From: Perilla frutescens
Lineage: Eukaryota > Streptophyta > Magnoliopsida > Lamiales > Lamiaceae
NCBI GenBank assembly: GCA_026008535.1
Contig: BRKX01000002.1
Coordinates: forward strand, 33,347,501 to 33,411,500
Direction of reading: 5' to 3'
DNA: 64,000 nucleotides
The notes beneath the pieces were generated by a model that was not told where the DNA came from, did no database searches, and was given only the letters and a program-made list of their open reading frames with translations. Position 1 is the first letter of the stretch; the number at the start of each line of letters is the position of its first letter. The translations under genes were made by a program, and so were the position numbers. Below, piece by piece: positions 57,560 through 64,000 of this stretch.

Positions 57560-58928
57560 CATTCGTATTTTTAAAATATTATTTTAATTATATTGTGGGG
57601 ACATAAATGATAATATTAATAATGATAATTACGTTGGTCTTCATTTTTTTCACTGCATTCTGTGTTAATAATATTATTGTATTTTATAATGATTGATACC
57701 GCATCGAAAAAAACACTAAATTATTGTTAACATAATAGGAACCGAAAAGATCAGAACCAACATATATTAATATATATCTAATAATTGAAGTAAGACATGT
57801 CCCAAAAATATAATTAATTAAAATAATATTTTTAAAATGTGGATATTAGTTAAAAACCCGAAAAAACAGAAAAAAAAATTATTGAGGTTCCTCAGGTGGC
57901 ACATGAGACTCACACACGACCGTGGACTAGTGAATCCAACGTGCCTCGGCGCAAAATGGGCAGGTGGGGTTGGTTTTCTATGCGGGGTTTAGCCTATCGA
58001 CCCGTCTAAAGGATTGTAGCCCGTTTGACCGTTTAATATAAGTTTTTGTCTAACAAAATAATTTGTTTCCCCAAACTTGAAGTCTCTTGTTCACTAAATT
58101 ATTATACATATATATATATATATCTATCTATCTTTAGGCCTAATTACCTTAAAATACACCAACTTTAAGATTGTTTTGATTTTTAACACGTTTTAATAAA
58201 TGAACTTAATACATGTTTGATTTTTACACGATTTTCAAATTCTAACAAATTTAATTTGACATGGTTGCCGGAGGATGGAATGATTATCTTCAAGCAAAAG
58301 TCCCTCTAAATTTCAAGCAAAACATTAATTATATTTATAATTTAAAAGATAAATTAGAGTATGGAAGAATTGTCTTTGCATTTTGTAGATCACCTTATTA
58401 GTGTGAATCATACAAGACATTAATTACACTCAGAGCATCTCCTATACTGTACCAAAAATTTGATACATAACTTCGTCACATCAAAAGTTATATACCTACT
58501 TTTTTAAATATTCATTCCCTTCAAATGACCCACTATACATATGGTACACACAACTTTTTGGGGTCCCACCATATTTATCACCTGTTTAATAATATATATA
58601 TATATATATATATTATTTTTATGTATAATTTAACTAATTTTTATTTAAATATTATTTTTTGATATAAAAATATCAAAGGTATCATTAAAAAAAATATTTT
58701 TTTTCCATATCGGCACATAAGTCAGTAATGTTTTTTTGAGTTATTTTAATGAAATATTCTTTTTCGCATATTTTTTATTGTTGTTGTAAATTTATTTTAT
58801 GAGTGAAATTAACATCAATGGCGAGCCCTCTGGCGTTTGACCTCACAAGGGTCGACCTTCTACTTGTATTGGGACTCTAATTTTCACTTCGGATTTTCAT
58901 GAAAAATGGCTTCTACAAATATATGTTT
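57560..58928. other. Intergenic with repeat debris
   Basis: GAGCATCTCCTATACTGTACC near 58435 resembles a MITE end without a found partner. 58690-58820 is the inverted copy of the 43905-44030 repeat. (AT)n near 58590-58612. No gene. Confidence 0.4.
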
Positions 58929-59451
58929 GGGGTGGTCTCCTGTGAGACGGTCTAATGGGTCGTTTTCGTTAGACGGGTCATAACCTGACCCGTTATGATT
59001 GGTGATACTTAGCTTCATCTCTCGTGACACTGGGCTTCAAACAATAGTTAAAGATATTACTAAAAAATATTTCATATCTGGTGACACTTTCAGTTCATGA
59101 TTGGTGATACCTAGCTTCATATTCGGTGACACTTCATTATTATTTGCTTTAATAATTCAATGTGATAGTTCGTTGTACATGCTTGTTATGTTAGTGATAC
59201 TCCATGTTACAATTGATAGGACTTCACATTATAGTTAAAGATATTACTAAAAAAATATTAAAATTTATTAAGACTTATGCTGCTTCATATCCGGTGATAC
59301 TTCAGTTCACAGTATGTGACACTTCCGTTTATGATTGGTGATAATTAGCTTCATATCTGGTGACACTTCATTGTGACCCGAATCCGGGTCGGATCTTAAT
59401 ATCCGTCTAATGGTTTATGACCCGTTAGATGGTCTAACACAAGTCTTTGTC
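58929..59451. mobile_element. MULE-type MITE with 9-bp target-site duplication
   Basis: 523 bp flanked by TATATGTTT on both sides (58920-58928, 59452-59460). The ends are imperfect inverses: GTCTCCTGTGAGACGGTCTA then ATGGGTC on the left, and GACTTGTGTTAGACCATCTA then ACGGGTC on the right, inverted. The interior has recurring GGTGATACTTAGCTTCATAT / GGTGACACTTC phrases. Confidence 0.82.
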
Positions 59452-59814
59452 TATATGTTTTTATTTTAATGTTAGATATTTTTTAAAATATAATTATCTT
59501 ATTTAATTATTATTTTCTATGTTATATTATATTAAAAGATTAAATATGATCATTACTTCATTTATTTAATATATTTTTCCATATCTTTAAATTAAACTTT
59601 ACTTGTTTAATGTTAATGTTAATGGTAATGTTAAATTATATATTTTTTAATTATATCTTTAAAGATTGGATATATGTGTGCATTTTATTTATCTTTCTTT
59701 ATGTGTTATATATTATTTATATATGTATCAATGAATATCTAAAATAATGATATTTTAAGCATATGGTACAAAGTTTAATGTTATAAGTATATTTTTCTCA
59801 CATATTATATATTG

Positions 59815-61130
59815 GTATGCATTATTGTTCGGTATTTATTTTCACATAAACTGCAAGTGTACAACGAGGCTTATAGAACAACGGTGAACAAGGTCGTATC
59901 CACAGGGATTTAATAATTAATCTACTAGCTATCTAATTCAACCCCTCACAGTTATCTAGACGACCGAAAATGATTGAATTTTACTTATCTAAAAACTAAG
60001 AATAAGAAATAAATTAAATTGCTAAAGCAAAAATTAACACAAATAAATCAAACAGTGAATAAAAGACGTATTTTAGGATTGATTAATCATCAACTAATCC
60101 ATTCATTTAATCATTTCATTCTTATGCCTACATTGAGACTTAAATTGTGCTAGAGCAACCACTAATTCATCCTAAACCTTCTCTCGAAGTGCCTAGGTTG
60201 TAGATTACAAAACTAATATTAACGTCTCCGTTCAATACCTATCGAGTGTTATTGATTAACAAGTTACTTATTTTAGATCACGTGTTAAAACTCCTCTCTT
60301 GATTTATGAATTAACACATCAAATTTGTACTTTTAGTGATCAGGTAAATAATACAGATAAACACGAGAATAAGCAAAACACAACAAAGTCATAGGCATAA
60401 GAAATCAACAGATTAAATGAACTTCATAATTTGAATCATAAACAACCGTAGAATACTAGGGTTTTAGCTATCCATAATAATATAAATAACAAAAATCATC
60501 CACAAAGAAAACATGAAGAATTCTAAGAACAAAGAAAAGAAAATCCGGAAGGTTTAATTTATCTCTAATCTTGCTCTTAAATCCTTTGGTCTTGTTCTTC
60601 ACGTCTATTTTTCTCTGCAGAAAATCTCTGGTAGGTACTTTTAGGTAGGTGGAATTGTGTGGAATTTTCGTCCATTGAAACCCTTAAATACCAAGTTAAG
60701 AAAAGCCCAAAAATAGGTCAAAAATCGGACAGGTCCGCTCGACTCGTGACCACATTCGCGACCAGGGTGTCCGCGACTCGGGTCGCGAATCCATGTGGCA
60801 TGACGTGGCAGAAAATTCACGACCAGTGCAAAATTCGCAAGTGGGGTCGCGAATAAAACAAAGGAGAACCCGCCCTCTATCGCGACCGTGCAGAAAAATG
60901 AAAAAAGGGTAATTCGCGACCCCCAGGGTCGCGAGTCCGGTCATGGGTATTTTTCGGTTTCGGCAGTCTCTCACTCTTTTGCTTCGTTCTCACTCGTTTC
61001 TCATTCGATTGACCCGATTCTTTTTGCAACGCGTTCCTAACTCGATTTCCTATATTTCTAGGGTCTTCTCAAGCTCATTTGAAGTTCACACAAAAAATGG
61101 CATTAATTCCCTTCACAATGAATAAACACG
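59815..61130. mobile_element. Diverged LTR-element copy related to 20.05-21.3 kb
   Basis: Inverse of the 20.05-21.2 kb repeat over much of its length. Landmarks are CGGTATTTATTTTCAC, ATCCACAGGGATTTA, GTGTTAAAACTCCTCTCTTG, CTAGGGTTTTAGCTATCCAT and several TCGCGACC stretches. The overlapping frames at 60659-60974 come from the GTCGCGA-rich part and are not genes. Ends are not defined. Confidence 0.5.
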
Positions 61131-61684
61131 TGACATTGCATAAAATATAGAAACTATGCAAAACTTATCACTTCATACATGCAATGCCAATAAAATACCA
61201 CTCAAATGTACCTCAAAATACATGCAAAATGTGAGATTATCAATTATATACACAATAGAAAATATGACATTACAGATTCATCTCAAATTTTTCATTAAGT
61301 AGTCGTCTAACATTAAATTTTTGGTTCATAAATTAAATCATTAGATTAATAATGTTTATAATTATGTTTTTTTTTAATTTTAATATTAGATTATTTTAAA
61401 TATAATTATATTACTTGTTATTTTTATGTTGCATTATATTAACAGATTAATATGATCTTTACTTCATTTATACAATATATATACATTTTTACTTCTTTAA
61501 ATTATACTTTATTTTTATAATGTAAATGTTAACTTTTATATTTTTTATTTATTAATTTCTTTAATTTTAATTATATTTTTAAAGATAGAATAAATATAGT
61601 CATTTTATTTATCTTCCGTTGTCCATTATATATTATTTAGACATACTATATATATACACACAAAAATAGTTATGTTTAATTGAA

Positions 61685-61974
61685 TCTATACTATATATAA
61701 AATAAACTAGTGCACAATTTTCGAGAATAAGTTTTCACTCTCAAAAATGTCAAATCATAAAATAAAATATATTTACAATTTTCAATTGATTAAAATATTA
61801 ACTTGTGCTAAACATAAGCTATTATTTTTATGCAGTTTAATTCGAAAGCTTAATTAATTGCTCGCATATGATCATTCCACAATTCCTCAAATAATATTTC
61901 AGATACTAAATTTCTTGGCTCAAAAAATAAGGTTTTCTTATATACCGCCACACAGCGCATGGGTGTGAAACTAC
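61685..61974 (+). mobile_element. Small non-autonomous Helitron
   Basis: The 5' end TCTATACTATATATAAAATA follows an A. The 3' end has the CACAC..GTGTG hairpin (61950-61966) then AAACTAC followed by T. Both fit the plant Helitron layout (A|TC...CTRR|T), except that the last four bases are CTAC instead of CTAG. 290 bp, non-coding. Confidence 0.6.
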
Positions 61975-62659
61975 TTTTTTCTAAAATTAAATAATTAAAT
62001 TAATAATGTTTATATTTATGTTTTTATTATTTTAATGTTATAGATTATTTTAAATATAATTATATTACTTATTTATTATTTTTATGTTGTATCATATTAA
62101 AATATTAATATGATATTTACTTCATTTATTTAATATATCTTTTCTTACTTATTTAAATTATACTTTATTTTTATAATATAAATATTCAATTATATTTTTT
62201 TTATTTCTTTTAATTTTAGATATTCATTTAAAGATTGAAATATGTATACATTTTATTTATTTTTCTTTGTCTATTATATATTATTTATACATTTATCGAT
62301 GAATATATGTATATAATAGGAGGCTATGATATTATATTTATCTCATATTATTGTCAATTAATAAAGTTTTAATTTTCAATAAAGAATAATTATTTTATAT
62401 ATTATATTTATTATTATTATTATTATTATTTTATAATGTTAATGTTAAACTATGTCTCTAGTTAAAAGTAAAATAAAAAATTATAATTAGATATTTAGAG
62501 AATGAGAAAAATAAATAAAAACTAAAAAAGGAAATTCATTTTCAACTAGCTTATTCCATAGCTAAGATTTAAAAATTTTAAAAATTAAATTTATTTTTAA
62601 TTACAAAATTTTTTGTCGTTAATTCCATAACTAAATTAAAATAAAAAAATAAAATTTAA

Positions 62660-62875
62660 AATGTAGCGACGGAATTTACCGTCTCTAATTGAGAGACAGA
62701 AAATCATGCCATCGGTATTACATCATTAATCATTAAAAATATTAAAAAAAATAAAATTAGACATTTAACGACGGATTTGTCTGTCATTAAACTAGAGACG
62801 GAAAAATCCACCATTAAAAATATCAAGTTGAATCCGTCATTAGTTTGTTGGCAATTTAACAACGGATTATGTGAT
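62660..62875. repeat. CACTA subterminal-repeat debris
   Basis: Several TAGCGACGGA, TTAACGACGGAT and GACGG-containing phrases as in the CACTA element at 33288-35338, but no CACTA terminus. Confidence 0.5.
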
Positions 62876-64000
62876 GTCCCAAATTTCCATTAATCATAAT
62901 TCATAACATTTATCATAAAAAGGATGTCATATTTCATAAATAATAAATACTAGACATTAAATATAATGGAAGAATAAATATTTAAAGCTCTTAATTTAAC
63001 CATCACATGGTCTCCACATCATCGTCCGGGCTCCACAAACTTGAAAAGATATATCGGTTTGAAGTGAGTACTATATATTAACTCAGTGATGTCCACATTT
63101 ATCTAAATTATACAAATATATTTCATAACAAATCATTACAGCATAGAACCCATAGACCGTCACATCATAACTTGGAGGGTGTCATATTGTCATCAATAAA
63201 TATAAAGTCCGTACACCATCATAAATATAGGTGGATCTGGGGGGCTAGGGGCTCCACCGCTAACTGAAAAATTACCCCATTCATAGTAGGGGTTAGTGTG
63301 ATTTTGTTTTTTTTCACAACCCCCCACTCCCAATAGCGTCGAACGACCAGATAGAAGGAAGAAGGAAAAAGGAAAAAGAGAAAAGAACATTGATGTCATG
63401 ATTTTTGAGTTAGAACTTAGAACTCATCTTCATCATTGATGTCTTGATTTTGGAGTTGGAATTTAGAATTCTTCTTCGTCAAGCTGCGATGGATGAAGTC
63501 TTGGTGAAGAAAGAAGGAGAAGTTATGTATCCACATGTATAATAATATTTAATAATATGTGTAAGGCTTTAAAGTAAAAGTAAAAAAGTGTTTTCGAAAT
63601 AAACGTTTTTTCAAAGAAAAAAAGTAACATTCCTTTTAGAAAAACAAAACTAAAAAAAAAAAAGATTAAAAGTCTCACTTGAAATAAAAAATTCCCTTCC
63701 AAACTTATTAAATTTAATTTTCTTTGTTTCTATTTCATTGCTGTCTCGCTAGTGGAGCTTCTCTCCAAGTTTCAAATTTCTTAAACGTATTTTTGTTTTC
63801 TTCAATAATATTTTTTTTATGTTTATAATATTAATATTTTTATTAATTTTTCACAACTTTTTTCCTAATTTTTAAAATTTTAAAAGTTCAATATTTGTGG
63901 ATTGTGGGCTCATCATTCCATTAAACTTATTTGAGGCCAGTTTACTGTTTTATTGTATAGAATTTGTCAGATGTATCATATTATTAAATCTAGTTTGGTT
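62876..64000. other. Intergenic, no gene seen
   Basis: AT-rich. The frame at 63193-63399 has no recognisable domain. Confidence 0.5.

Noticed and set aside
57315..57587. Several overlapping frames rich in Leu-Ser or Arg-Glu
   Set aside because: Products of the (GT)n(GA)n tract on both strands.
60659..60974. Frames on both strands in GC-richer sequence
   Set aside because: They lie in the GTCGCGA-rich part of a repeat also present at 20 kb. Mutually overlapping frames with no domain.

Overview
The window is nuclear DNA from a flowering plant, most likely a eudicot. It has AT-rich intergenic sequence, GT-AG introns, plant-only gene families (a receptor-like protein, ROH1, an RTM2-like small-HSP protein, a group A bZIP) and a dense layer of plant transposons. 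Nothing in it fixes the species.

Layout. 0.2-5.8 kb (minus): a complete 12-coding-exon transposon-derived gene with an En/Spm-type plant transposase region and a C-terminal Ulp1-type cysteine protease. 11.0-14.4 kb (minus): a FAR1/MULE-type gene broken by two one-base frameshifts. The two genes have unrelated coding sequence but share a homologous promoter, 5' UTR exon and first intron that contains a Copia LTR plus primer-binding site. 16.5-19.6 kb (minus): an intact intronless LRR receptor-like protein. 20-28 kb: repeats only (an LTR-like copy, a 145-bp tandem array split by a hAT MITE, a foldback element with arms near 200 bp, composite microsatellites). 28.0-32.3 kb: a young Copia retrotransposon (nearly identical LTRs, 5-bp TSD) lacking the reverse-transcriptase core. 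33.3-35.3 kb: a non-autonomous CACTA element. 35.4 kb: a full SINE. 36.8-43.1 kb: a 6.4-kb PIF/Harbinger element with decayed Myb-like and DDE genes plus an unexpected third antisense gene. 47.7-56.6 kb: the gene-rich part, with ROH1-like, RTM2-like, an orphan two-exon fragment, and a four-exon group A bZIP. 57-64 kb: MITEs, a mini-Helitron, a diverged LTR-element copy and CACTA debris.

The host genes do not form a pathway. ROH1-like (exocyst partner), RTM2-like (membrane-anchored small-HSP fold), bZIP (ABRE binding) and RLP (cell-surface recognition) are single-copy neighbours among transposons. Many transposon boundaries are supported by matching target-site duplications read directly from the sequence. 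The points most worth a second look are the leader shared by two different transposon genes, the three-gene Harbinger whose breaks are all nonsense changes, and the recently inserted Copia without a catalytic reverse-transcriptase core.
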